Shown piece after piece: positions 8,514-17,678 of a stretch of 64,000 nt of DNA; within the stretch, counting starts at the first letter, position 1, and the number at the start of each line of letters is the position of its first letter. The translations under genes were made by a program, and so were the position numbers. The notes under the pieces are model-generated. The model was not told where the DNA came from, did not search any database, and saw only the letters and a program-made list of their open reading frames with translations. Source of the DNA: Alphaproteobacteria bacterium (GTDB lineage: Bacteria; Pseudomonadota; Alphaproteobacteria; RF32; CAG-239). The stretch is from assembly GCA_015062235.1 (NCBI GenBank), contig SUUZ01000001.1, positions 248,001 to 312,000 of the forward strand, read 5' to 3'.

Positions 8514-9221
8514 TTAGCAGTCGTTACATAACATTTTTCTATAACCTTGAGCAACTAAGTAGGTTTCAGGAGATTCTTTTCTGCTAGCCGCAGGTTTAAA
8601 ATGAGTAACTTTAGCAAAATTTTTCTTTGCATCAGCTAAAAGTCCACCCTCTGCTCCCCCTTGAAAAACCTTTGCTATAAAAATACCTCCATCTGCTAAT
8701 ACCTCTTTTGCAAATTCATAGGCTGCCTCAACCAAACCTATCGTTCTCAAATGGTCTGTTTGTTGATGCCCCGTTGTATTAGCCGCCATATCACTCATTA
8801 CAATATCCGCTTCACACCCAAGTAATGCTTTTAATTTATCAGCTGCATCTTCGGATGTAAAATCTTGACAAATAAGTTGAGCGCCAATAACAGGTTCTGT
8901 TTCCAAGATATCGATTCCTACAACTTTACCACTACCCTTATTACGCATAACTGCCACTTGAGTCCACCCACCTGGAGCACAACCAAGATCAACTATTGTT
9001 TTACCTCTTCCTAAAAAATTATATTTTTCATCTAGTTGAATCAATTTAAACGCAGCTCTTGATCGATACCCTTGACGTTTTGCCTCTGCTACATAAGGAT
9101 CATTTAATTGACGCAACAACCATTGATTAGATGACTTTTTTTTATATTTTGCTGTCTTAACTTTAACAGCAAGATTATGGCGTCCTCCAATTTCCTTTGC
9201 TGATTTAGTCAACTTTGCCAT
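8514..9221 (-). CDS. rlmE: 23S rRNA 2'-O-ribose U2552 methyltransferase
   Basis: FtsJ/RrmJ family heat-shock-type methyltransferase acting on the 50S subunit. The K-D-K-E catalytic set is visible: Lys in YRSRAAFKLIQLDEKY, Asp in DIVMSDMAANTTGHQ, Lys in FIAKVFQGGAEG and Glu in ASRKESPETYLVAQG. SAM motif IVDLGCAPGGWTQV. Length of 235 aa with a basic N-terminal tail is normal. Its ATG, preceded by AAAGGG, lies inside the end of the upstream ppx/gppA gene (17-base overlap). The pairing of rlmE with a Ppx/GppA gene is common in Alphaproteobacteria. Confidence 0.96.
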   Translation of the reverse strand: MAKLTKSAKEIGGRHNLAVKVKTAKYKKKSSNQWLLRQLNDPYVAEAKRQGYRSRAAFKLIQLDEKYNFLGRGKTIVDLGCAPGGWTQVAVMRNKGSGKVVGIDILETEPVIGAQLICQDFTSEDAADKLKALLGCEADIVMSDMAANTTGHQQTDHLRTIGLVEAAYEFAKEVLADGGIFIAKVFQGGAEGGLLADAKKNFAKVTHFKPAASRKESPETYLVAQGYRKMLCNDC

Positions 9222-10158
9222 TTTTATCCCTTTCTATCAAGCTAGCAACTATACCATCTTTTGCACTCTTCAACGAAGCTGTAACTTCGCTTAATCCTAA
9301 ACGCTCATAAATTGTTTTAAAAATAACACAAGCTGCTATAAATATATATGATCTCTTATCTCCAATATACGGATTTGCAGCTAGCTCTTCCCTCTTAGAC
9401 CGCAATAATTTAGCTATAGCTTCGTCCATTTCATCTTTGGTCATTACCAAACCATCAGCTTTTTGACGATCATATTCACCAAAATTTCTAATCATTGAAA
9501 CAAGACGCAAAGGCGACGACGATGTCGCAATAAAACAAACACTACTTCTTTTATCTAACCCCGATTTATCCAAAAAATCATCCATATAATTATTAACTTC
9601 ATTCTTTAATTTTGATGCATTTTCTTCATTATATTCAATCAAATTGAACGCTTCTGATGAATTTCTTGCTCCCCAAGGTATAGAAACAGAATAAATAATT
9701 TCTGGATTATCATCATTAGTCGCTAACGTAACTTCTGTTGACCCTCCTCCAAGATCATAAACGACCACAAACTCGCTTTTACCTCGAACATGCTCAATTG
9801 CACCTTTTAAATTCAAAATGGCCTCTTCTATACCATCTATAATTTCGAGCTTAATACCTGATTCTTGATAAATTTTTTGCACAAAATCTTTTCCATTATC
9901 AGCCATCCTACACGCAGCTGTCGTAATAGCCCTCATATCATTTGCTTCGACATTATACTGATCTAAAAGTTGCCTATATTCAAAAAAACATTGCTGACCT
10001 CGTTCAAAAGCCTCCTGAGTTATCAAATTTTTTTCATATAACCCCTCAGCTAAACGTGTTGGATAATTCTTCATACACAACACCTTTCCATTACCGTCAC
10101 AAATAAGCAATTTACATGAATTAGAACCTAAATCAATACCTGCATATCTCTTAGTCAT
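9205..10158 (-). CDS. Ppx/GppA-family phosphatase, second of two tandem copies
   Basis: ASKHA-fold exopolyphosphatase/guanosine pentaphosphatase family. Motifs: YAGIDLGSNSCKLLICD (phosphate 1), AITTAACRMA, VVYDLGGGSTEVTLA (phosphate 2) and SLKSAKDGIVASL at the C-terminus. I start it at MTKRYAG (10158). The ORF track extends 37 codons upstream into the preceding gene, and ATGACTAA gives an 8-base stop/start overlap typical of coupling. At about 317 aa it lacks the C-terminal HD-like domain of E. coli Ppx/GppA, so its substrate (polyP or pppGpp) cannot be told from sequence. Confidence 0.9.
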   Translation of the reverse strand: MTKRYAGIDLGSNSCKLLICDGNGKVLCMKNYPTRLAEGLYEKNLITQEAFERGQQCFFEYRQLLDQYNVEANDMRAITTAACRMADNGKDFVQKIYQESGIKLEIIDGIEEAILNLKGAIEHVRGKSEFVVVYDLGGGSTEVTLATNDDNPEIIYSVSIPWGARNSSEAFNLIEYNEENASKLKNEVNNYMDDFLDKSGLDKRSSVCFIATSSSPLRLVSMIRNFGEYDRQKADGLVMTKDEMDEAIAKLLRSKREELAANPYIGDKRSYIFIAACVIFKTIYERLGLSEVTASLKSAKDGIVASLIERDKNGKVD

Positions 10159-11287
10159 TTGCAGCCTCTTTGGGTTTACAATTATTGTTAGAATATTTAC
10201 GTGATTTCTTATTAAAAGGATAGCGCAAACGAAACTTTTTCTTATTACGTTTTTCTTGCCGTCCTGCATGAATCATATCAAGTAATATACCTTCTCTAAT
10301 ACCTCTATCCGCAATTGTTATTTCTGAAACTTGCCAAAATGACAGTAAACCTTCAATAATAGCACATCCTGCTATTGTCAAATCAGCTTTCTGCATGCCT
10401 ATACAAGCATGTTTCTTACGCCCTTCATCTCCCATTCGCTTTATTTTAGCTATAGTCCGCTCAACTTCTTGTGATGATAGAGTCAAACCGTCAACTGCTG
10501 AACGATTATAACGTGGCAAATTCAAATGAACTGCCCCTAAGACTGTTACTGTACCAGACGTACCTAAAACTTGAATTTCTTGATTAGCAATAGCTTCTGC
10601 TATACTATATTTTTCTTCAAATTCTGCCAAAATTTTATGAGTGCGTTCCATAATAGTATTATATGCCAAATCCGTCATTTCATGATTAGGAAATGCTTCT
10701 GATACAGTCACCACACCATAAGGCAACGAAACAAAACCTTCAATAACAGTCCGCCCAGAATTAGTCATTCTAGCTAAAGAAACTTCTGTCGAACCACCTC
10801 CTATATCAAATACCAATGCTCGTTTAATATTTCTATTTAGAAGAGGAACACATCCAACCACTGCCAATCTTGCTTCTTCTTGCGAAGAAATTATTTCAAT
10901 ATTAAGCCCTGTTTCTTTTTTTACTAAATCCAAAAAATATTGACAATTTTTAGCTCTTCGACAAGCTGCCGTAGCAACATATCTGGCTCTCGTTATTGGA
11001 GAGTATTCATCCAAAACACCAGCACATACTCTCAATGCATTAATTGTTCGCCTAATCGCTGTATGTGATAATTCATTATTATTGATTATCCCCTCACCTA
11101 AACGAGTAATCTTAGAAAATGTTTCAACAATTCTAAACGACGAAGGGGTTGGTGTTGCTATCACCAACCTACAAGAATTTGTACCTAAATCAATCGCTGC
11201 ATAATTATCACCACAAGCTTGTTGCCCTAACTTATTAGCTGTAGCTTTATTTGCAGCTTTTTTATATTTATTTGGCCACTTATGCAT
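10151..11287 (-). CDS. Ppx/GppA-family phosphatase, first of two tandem copies
   Basis: Same family as the next gene: NYAAIDLGTNSCRLVIATP, YVATAACRRAKN, ALVFDIGGGSTEVSLAR and ITIADRGIREGILLDMI. A basic N-terminal extension (HKWPNKYKKAANKATANK) and a very basic tail (RNKKKFRLRYPFNKKSRK) set it apart and might bind nucleic acid or polyphosphate; that is inference. I prefer the ATG at 11287; the track start at 11353 adds 22 untypical residues. Neither start has a clear Shine-Dalgarno. It is first of a coupled three-gene unit with the second copy and rlmE. Confidence 0.88.
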   Translation of the reverse strand: MHKWPNKYKKAANKATANKLGQQACGDNYAAIDLGTNSCRLVIATPTPSSFRIVETFSKITRLGEGIINNNELSHTAIRRTINALRVCAGVLDEYSPITRARYVATAACRRAKNCQYFLDLVKKETGLNIEIISSQEEARLAVVGCVPLLNRNIKRALVFDIGGGSTEVSLARMTNSGRTVIEGFVSLPYGVVTVSEAFPNHEMTDLAYNTIMERTHKILAEFEEKYSIAEAIANQEIQVLGTSGTVTVLGAVHLNLPRYNRSAVDGLTLSSQEVERTIAKIKRMGDEGRKKHACIGMQKADLTIAGCAIIEGLLSFWQVSEITIADRGIREGILLDMIHAGRQEKRNKKKFRLRYPFNKKSRKYSNNNCKPKEAAND

Positions 11288-11380
11288 AATATTAAAAACT
11301 TTTGTTTTATCAAAAAAATAAACTTGAACTAAATATAGCTCAAGTTTATTCATTGCACAACATATTTTTTATACTAAATT

Positions 11381-12517
<1,137 letters not shown>

Positions 12518-12593
12518 TTAAAGATAGTTATAAATTTATTAACAAGAACCAATCAAAAAAAAATAAAACCAAAAAGCATTATTTTTCAATAAG

Positions 12594-13235
12594 TTACGCA
12601 ACGCGTCTACACAAAATTTCCTGAATCGGTTTATAAGAAATACGATGAATTCCAGGAATAATTCCATATTCATTAAGACCTACTACATGAGCCTTAGTTC
12701 CATATCCAGCATTTTTTTCAAAACCATAATATGGGTATCTTTTTGCTAAGTCAGCCATTATTTTATCACGATATACCTTGGCAACTACCGATGCTGCCGC
12801 AACAGAATATGATAGCGCATCTCCTTTCACAAGCGTCATACAATCACAAGATAAGCCTTTAGGTTTCTGATTTCCATCAACTATAGCAAAATCAGGTTTA
12901 CATTCTAAAGCACCAAAAGCCCTTTGCATGGCTAAAAATGTTGCTTGTAAAATATTCATATTATCAATTTCTTCAGCACTCGCCTGACCGATTCCTACCA
13001 ACAAATCGCCTTTTTCTTTCGCCTGCATAATTTTATCGTATAAAATTTCACGTTTTTTTATACTTAATTTTTTAGAATCATTCAGATTATCAAGTAAAAA
13101 ATTATCAATATTTTTTTTCAAAAAAACTACTGCACCAGCTACCACTGGTCCAGCCCAAGGTCCTCTTCCTGCCTCATCAATTCCTACAACCAATCCGTTT
13201 AATTTATCTTCAAATTCAAAACTTGGCATTACCAT
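12594..13235 (-). CDS. rnhB: ribonuclease HII
   Basis: Removes RNA from RNA-DNA hybrids and misincorporated ribonucleotides. Catalytic motifs: GIDEAGRGPWAGPVV (Asp-Glu pair), DSKKLSIKKRE, a further Asp in FAIVDGNQKP and SYSVAAASVVAKVYRD. 213 aa is normal. AAGGG lies four bases before the first ATG, which supports 13235; the ATG overlaps the end of the upstream S66 peptidase by seven bases. Confidence 0.96.
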   Translation of the reverse strand: MVMPSFEFEDKLNGLVVGIDEAGRGPWAGPVVAGAVVFLKKNIDNFLLDNLNDSKKLSIKKREILYDKIMQAKEKGDLLVGIGQASAEEIDNMNILQATFLAMQRAFGALECKPDFAIVDGNQKPKGLSCDCMTLVKGDALSYSVAAASVVAKVYRDKIMADLAKRYPYYGFEKNAGYGTKAHVVGLNEYGIIPGIHRISYKPIQEILCRRVA

Positions 13236-14215
13236 TCAACCCTTATTTTATTTATATCAACCTCACATATTCCACCTAAAGGCAATGTCACAATAGGTGT
13301 TGTATGACCAAAATCAACATTAGCAATTACTGGTAAATTTTTAAGTTGTGGAATATTATTAATAATAAATTCTAACTTTTCCCTACTAATATTCGAAGCT
13401 TTTTGAAAACGACCAATAACCACCGCCCTTACATTTTTAAAATCATCTCTCTGAGCCAAAGATTGTAATTGACGCAAAAACACCTCATGATCAGCTAGTG
13501 AATAGTGGCAATCTTCAACAAACAATATCGTATTTTCAGCAAAACTTAGCTGATATGGAGTACCATTAAGCAAAACATAGGTACCTAGATTTCCCCCCAC
13601 TAATTCTCCTTTAGCTTTACCTCCTTGCAGTACCCACCAACCATCATTTTTAATAAAAGTCCTATTTTCTTGATCTAAAAACCACAAATCATCACTCCAC
13701 TCAACAGATGGAACAATATCAGCACAACCATCAAATAAAACTTTTTTCATATAATCTATCGTATATTCATTTCCTTTTAACATTCCAATAGAACTATAGT
13801 GTGGACCATAAAAAGTAACTAATCCAGTTTTTGCTCTAATAGCACCTAACAAAGCTGTAATATCCGAATAACCACACAAAATTTTGGGATTATTACGAAT
13901 AACATCATAATCTAAAAATGGCAAAATTTGATTGGAATTAAAACCCCCAATAACTGTAAATATAGCTTTAACATTATTATCTTTGAATGCATCCATAATA
14001 TCTTCTGCTCTTTTTTCAATCTCTGATGATGCAAACATATCAAAATTATCATCTGTCGTATTTTTTCCAAAACTAACTTTTAAACCCATAGCCTCAAAAC
14101 GTTCTTTTGCAATTTGACGACAATCTACACCAATAATTTTTATTGATGTAGATGGAGCTATAACTCTAATTTCGTCTCCAACCTTTAATTTTTGAGGTAT
14201 AATATTTTGCATCAT
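13229..14215 (-). CDS. S66 family peptidase (LD-carboxypeptidase / MccF-like)
   Basis: Serine peptidase of family S66, which holds murein LD-carboxypeptidase LdcA and the microcin C immunity enzyme MccF. The nucleophile is in ILCGYSDITALL. The Glu partner is in ILFVEDCHYSLADHE and the His in ANVDFGHTTPIVTLPLGG. The stretch WVLQGGKAKGELVGGNLGTYVLLNGTPY is typical. No signal peptide, so it should be cytoplasmic. The central insertion (DDLWFLDQENRTF) resembles MccF-type members more than LdcA. AAAGGAG lies before tandem ATG codons. A second, distinct S66 gene lies at 26.5 kb. Confidence 0.88.
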   Translation of the reverse strand: MMQNIIPQKLKVGDEIRVIAPSTSIKIIGVDCRQIAKERFEAMGLKVSFGKNTTDDNFDMFASSEIEKRAEDIMDAFKDNNVKAIFTVIGGFNSNQILPFLDYDVIRNNPKILCGYSDITALLGAIRAKTGLVTFYGPHYSSIGMLKGNEYTIDYMKKVLFDGCADIVPSVEWSDDLWFLDQENRTFIKNDGWWVLQGGKAKGELVGGNLGTYVLLNGTPYQLSFAENTILFVEDCHYSLADHEVFLRQLQSLAQRDDFKNVRAVVIGRFQKASNISREKLEFIINNIPQLKNLPVIANVDFGHTTPIVTLPLGGICEVDINKIRVEW

Positions 14216-14345
14216 TCATCTCCTTTCTAATTTTTACACCATTATACTCATTTTTTTATATCTTGCACCTTTTTTATCTACTTAAATAACAAAATATAAT
14301 TCTTATATCTATTAATATACCAACCTTTTTTTTAATAACAAAAAC

Positions 14346-14927
14346 ATGCCAAAACATTTTTACATATTTAGACATGGACAATGCCCCTTAAATATAACTA
14401 ATCACATTCAAGGACAAAAATTTAATGGCGAATTAACCATTGAAGGAAAGAAACAAGCTGCTCAAACAGCAGAAAAGCTTAAAGATAAACAAATTACATT
14501 AATAATATCAAGTCCAATGAAACGAGCTATCCAAACAGCTAAAATAATTGCCGAAAAAATACATGCTCCCATTTTAGTAGATCATCGTTTTATTGAGGTA
14601 AACATGGGAATAGCTGAAGGATTACACATTAGTATTGTTGAAAAAAAATATTCTAAACTATACCAAAAATGGCGATATTATCCTAATAGCAATATACGTT
14701 TTGCTGGTGGTGAAAGCAAACTTGAAGTACGCAAACGTATATTGGACGGTTTAGAATATTACACCACCATTCCTTATCATAACAACATTGGCATATCTTC
14801 TCATGGAATTGCTATATCTCAAATAATGCAACATCTAGGTCTTAGTTGCCCTAGCGTAAACAACGGAGCTATTCTCCATATATCCAGAAATAGTTCCAAC
14901 TGGCAATATCATGAACTTATAAATTAA
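14346..14927 (+). CDS. histidine phosphatase family protein (phosphoglycerate mutase-like)
   Basis: 193 aa branch-1 histidine phosphatase. Catalytic set: FRHGQCPLN (phosphohistidine), ISSPMKRAIQTA (Arg), Glu in RFIEVNMGIAEG and GISSHGIAISQ (second His). The usual asparagine of RHGET/RHGQT is replaced here by C-P-L. It could act on phosphosugars, nucleotides or phospholipid heads; family membership is firm but the substrate is not. No Shine-Dalgarno is visible before the ATG. Monocistronic, closed by a terminator. Confidence 0.85.
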   Translation: MPKHFYIFRHGQCPLNITNHIQGQKFNGELTIEGKKQAAQTAEKLKDKQITLIISSPMKRAIQTAKIIAEKIHAPILVDHRFIEVNMGIAEGLHISIVEKKYSKLYQKWRYYPNSNIRFAGGESKLEVRKRILDGLEYYTTIPYHNNIGISSHGIAISQIMQHLGLSCPSVNNGAILHISRNSSNWQYHELIN

Positions 14928-14960
14928 AAAGCCCAGACTAACAAACTGGGCTTTTTCTTT
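14926..14960. terminator. bidirectional intrinsic terminator
   Basis: 11-bp stem AAAAAGCCCAG / CTGGGCTTTTT with a nine-base loop, between the convergent histidine-phosphatase gene and ugd. Confidence 0.9.
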
Positions 14961-14961
14961 C

Positions 14962-16266
14962 TTAATTACATAAACCTATACATTGGTAATCAAATCCTTG
15001 TTTTTCAGGATGTTGTGATTTAAGCATATTTCGCAAATCCACTATTTTAGGCGACTTCATTATTGACTTTAATTCTGTCAAATTAACTTGAGTAAACTCT
15101 GGCCACTCTGTTAAAATAGCAACAACATCAGCATCTTTTGCAGCTTCTAACTCTGACTTTGCATATTGTACTTTATCTCCGAGATTTTTAGCTGCATTAT
15201 CTTGAGCCTTAGGATCAAAAACACAAAGATTAGCACCATTATTTAACATCTGCTCCACAATTTGCATTGCAGGCGATTCTCTAATATCGTCCGTACCATT
15301 TTTAAATGCTAATCCCCAAACCGCGATTTTAGCATCTTTACGTCCTTCAACAGCCTTTAAAATTCTTTCTGCCATTTTAGTCTTACGTAAATCATTACCT
15401 CTAATAGCGGCTTCGATTAAAGAAAGTGGCGCTCCAAATTTTTTTCCCATACAAGCCATAGCATTAGTATCTTTAGGAAAACAACTACCTCCATACCCAG
15501 GTCCAGGATTTAAAAAGCGATTACCGATTCGCTGATCAAGCCCCATCCCCTTTGCTACTTCAAAAACATCAGCCCCTGCTTTTTCACAAAAATCGGCCAT
15601 TTCATTAATATAATGTATCTTCATTGCTAAAAAAGCATTAGATGCATATTTAATGGTTTCCGAAGACTTTCTCTTTACAAACAACATTTGAGTTTTTCCT
15701 TCAAACGGTTTATAAAGTTCAGCTATCACCTTGCTAGCTCTTTCAGTATTTGCACCAATCACTATTCTATCTGGTGCAAAAAAATCATGCACAGCAAAAC
15801 CTTCTCGCAAAAATTCAGGCAGCGATACAACATCAACATCTGCCTGAGGATTTTTATCTCTAATAATTTTTTCAATTTCATCTCCTGTACCAACAGGAAC
15901 AGTAGATTTTGTAGCAACAACAGTATAACCATTCAAATAAAGAGCAAGCTCCTCTGCTGCTGCATAAATATACTTCATATCAGCTTCTTTAGTAACGGGA
16001 TGTGGCGGTGTGCCTACAGCAATAATAACAACATCTGCTGCTTCGATCCCATCTTTCATAGAGCTAGTAAATTGTAATCTTTTATTTTGAATATTTTTTA
16101 AGAAAAGATCCTCAAGTCCATCTTCAAAAATCGTAACTTTTCCAGATCTTAAAGAAGTTATTTTATCTTCATCTTTATCAATGCAAATAACTTGATTTCC
16201 AAGTTCTGCTAGACCTACACCTGTAGGTAAACCGACATAGCCAGTTCCAATAATTCCTATTTTCAT
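14962..16266 (-). CDS. ugd: UDP-glucose 6-dehydrogenase
   Basis: NAD-dependent oxidation of UDP-glucose to UDP-glucuronate for envelope or capsule sugars. N-terminal Rossmann motif GIIGTGYVGLPTGVGLAELG, VGTPPHP, the catalytic cysteine motif NPGPGYGGSCFPKDTNAM and a C-terminal UDP-binding part (IAVWGLAFKNGTDDIRESPA). 434 aa is normal. AAAGG lies before the ATG. It stands alone with no sugar-nucleotide genes beside it. UDP-N-acetyl-mannosamine dehydrogenase is a relative, but the sequence is closer to the UDP-glucose enzyme. Confidence 0.93.
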   Translation of the reverse strand: MKIGIIGTGYVGLPTGVGLAELGNQVICIDKDEDKITSLRSGKVTIFEDGLEDLFLKNIQNKRLQFTSSMKDGIEAADVVIIAVGTPPHPVTKEADMKYIYAAAEELALYLNGYTVVATKSTVPVGTGDEIEKIIRDKNPQADVDVVSLPEFLREGFAVHDFFAPDRIVIGANTERASKVIAELYKPFEGKTQMLFVKRKSSETIKYASNAFLAMKIHYINEMADFCEKAGADVFEVAKGMGLDQRIGNRFLNPGPGYGGSCFPKDTNAMACMGKKFGAPLSLIEAAIRGNDLRKTKMAERILKAVEGRKDAKIAVWGLAFKNGTDDIRESPAMQIVEQMLNNGANLCVFDPKAQDNAAKNLGDKVQYAKSELEAAKDADVVAILTEWPEFTQVNLTELKSIMKSPKIVDLRNMLKSQHPEKQGFDYQCIGLCN

Positions 16267-16433
16267 TGTTATACACCTTTTCTGAAAAATAGTTATTTTT
16301 TATACAACATTTATAGGTCTAACAGAAAATTTATAATAATTCAAGTAGCTAAAATTACTGTTATCAAATTCAATAAACTTCTTCAAAAAACATATATTTA
16401 CTGCTAATAAGACAAACAAACAGGAGATATCTT

Positions 16434-16916
16434 ATGAAAAAAAGTCTTTCTTTTTTAATTGCAACATACCTAGGTTTTGGCTATTCAAAATTTGCTCCAG
16501 GAACTATTGGTTCATTGATGACTTTACCTTTAGCTTTTGTTTTAGCATATTTTTTTGGAACAACTGGAATTATTCTAGGTGTTGTTGTCACATTCTTAAT
16601 TGGTGTTATTGCAACAACCGAAGTTTTAAGATACACACCTCATGACCCTGGCTTTATTGTTATTGACGAAGTTGCTGGACAGTTAATAACTTTTGCTGCT
16701 ATTGCTCCACATCTTCAAAATAATCTAAATACATGGCCTATATACCTTTGTGGTTTTATTTTGTTCCGCATTTTTGATATTATAAAACCTCAACCTGTTC
16801 GTTGGGCTGACCATAAAATAACCAATGCTTGGGGTGTTATGCTTGACGATATAATTGCTGGTGTATATGCAATGCTAATCCTTTATATTTTGCATTCTTT
16901 CAGCTTTTTTGCCTAA
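16434..16916 (+). CDS. pgpA: phosphatidylglycerophosphatase A
   Basis: Inner-membrane phosphatase making phosphatidylglycerol from PG-phosphate. Motifs: YSKFAPGTIGSLMTLP, IVIDEVAGQLITF and FRIFDIIKPQPVRWAD-K...WGVMLDDIIAG, with four membrane segments. 160 aa is normal. An AGGAG site precedes the ATG. Divergent from ugd. Confidence 0.95.
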   Translation: MKKSLSFLIATYLGFGYSKFAPGTIGSLMTLPLAFVLAYFFGTTGIILGVVVTFLIGVIATTEVLRYTPHDPGFIVIDEVAGQLITFAAIAPHLQNNLNTWPIYLCGFILFRIFDIIKPQPVRWADHKITNAWGVMLDDIIAGVYAMLILYILHSFSFFA

Positions 16917-16993
16917 AACAAAATTAAAAGCATTGCTTTAATTTTTGCCAAATGTTATTCTTATATAGTGGTTAACTATCAAGGAGTAAGAAA

Positions 16994-17560
16994 ATGACAG
17001 AAAAGGCAAAAATATTTTACTACTCTCGTCATAAACTAGGAGTTTATCTTTTATTTAACCTAGGTCTCTTAGCTTTGGCGATTCTATTTACATGGAGCAT
17101 TTTTCCTGACTACACTCCTGTCTATTACTTTGCTCTAGGTACTTGCACTTTGTCAATTTTAAGTAGTCTTTTTGTATTTTTAGTTAGAATGCCTCTGGCT
17201 ATAATTGATGACAATGGTATAAAAATTGATCGTAATCAACAACTCAAATGGTCGCAGATAAAATCTGTTGAACGAATAATATTTAAACATTTTGGTTTTG
17301 AACGTCCTATCTTAAAAATAAATCCTCAAAAAATTGCCAATTATAAAATGACATTAATGCAAAAAATTGCAGGCAATTCACAATTTGGAGCATTTTCAAT
17401 TCCGCTTTATGCTATGACGGATAAAAATGCTAAACAAATCGAAAAGCTTATTTTTAGCTATACCAATAAACCCAAACCAACCCCAAAAACAACCAAAAAA
17501 ACTATTACCAAAAAAAATAAAACTAAGAAAACGATATCCTCTCCAAAAACAAAAAAATAA
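16994..17560 (+). CDS. two-TM membrane protein with PH-like domain and Lys-rich tail
   Basis: 188 aa. Two membrane segments (about residues 17-36 and 44-66) are followed by a soluble part that resembles small bacterial PH-like domains (IDDNGIKIDRNQQLKWSQIKSVE) and a strongly basic Lys/Thr/Pro-rich tail of about 35 residues. It may belong to the STM3941-like membrane family; that is a tentative assignment. AAGGAG precedes the ATG. Function unknown. Confidence 0.65.
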   Translation: MTEKAKIFYYSRHKLGVYLLFNLGLLALAILFTWSIFPDYTPVYYFALGTCTLSILSSLFVFLVRMPLAIIDDNGIKIDRNQQLKWSQIKSVERIIFKHFGFERPILKINPQKIANYKMTLMQKIAGNSQFGAFSIPLYAMTDKNAKQIEKLIFSYTNKPKPTPKTTKKTITKKNKTKKTISSPKTKK

Positions 17561-17576
17561 TATATTGACATTAATA

Positions 17577-17620
17577 AATATAGCATTTAAACGGTGGTTT
17601 AAATGCTATATTTTTGTTTT
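17577..17620. terminator. intrinsic terminator
   Basis: Perfect 16-bp stem AATATAGCATTTAAAC / GTTTAAATGCTATATT with a GGTG loop, then TTTGTTTT. It closes the membrane-protein gene (plus). The convergent U32 gene ends nearby at 17679. Confidence 0.85.
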
Positions 17621-17678
17621 ATAATGCATTGATTTTGTACAACATTATCTTTAAACAAAATAGAAAACAAACTTAGGA

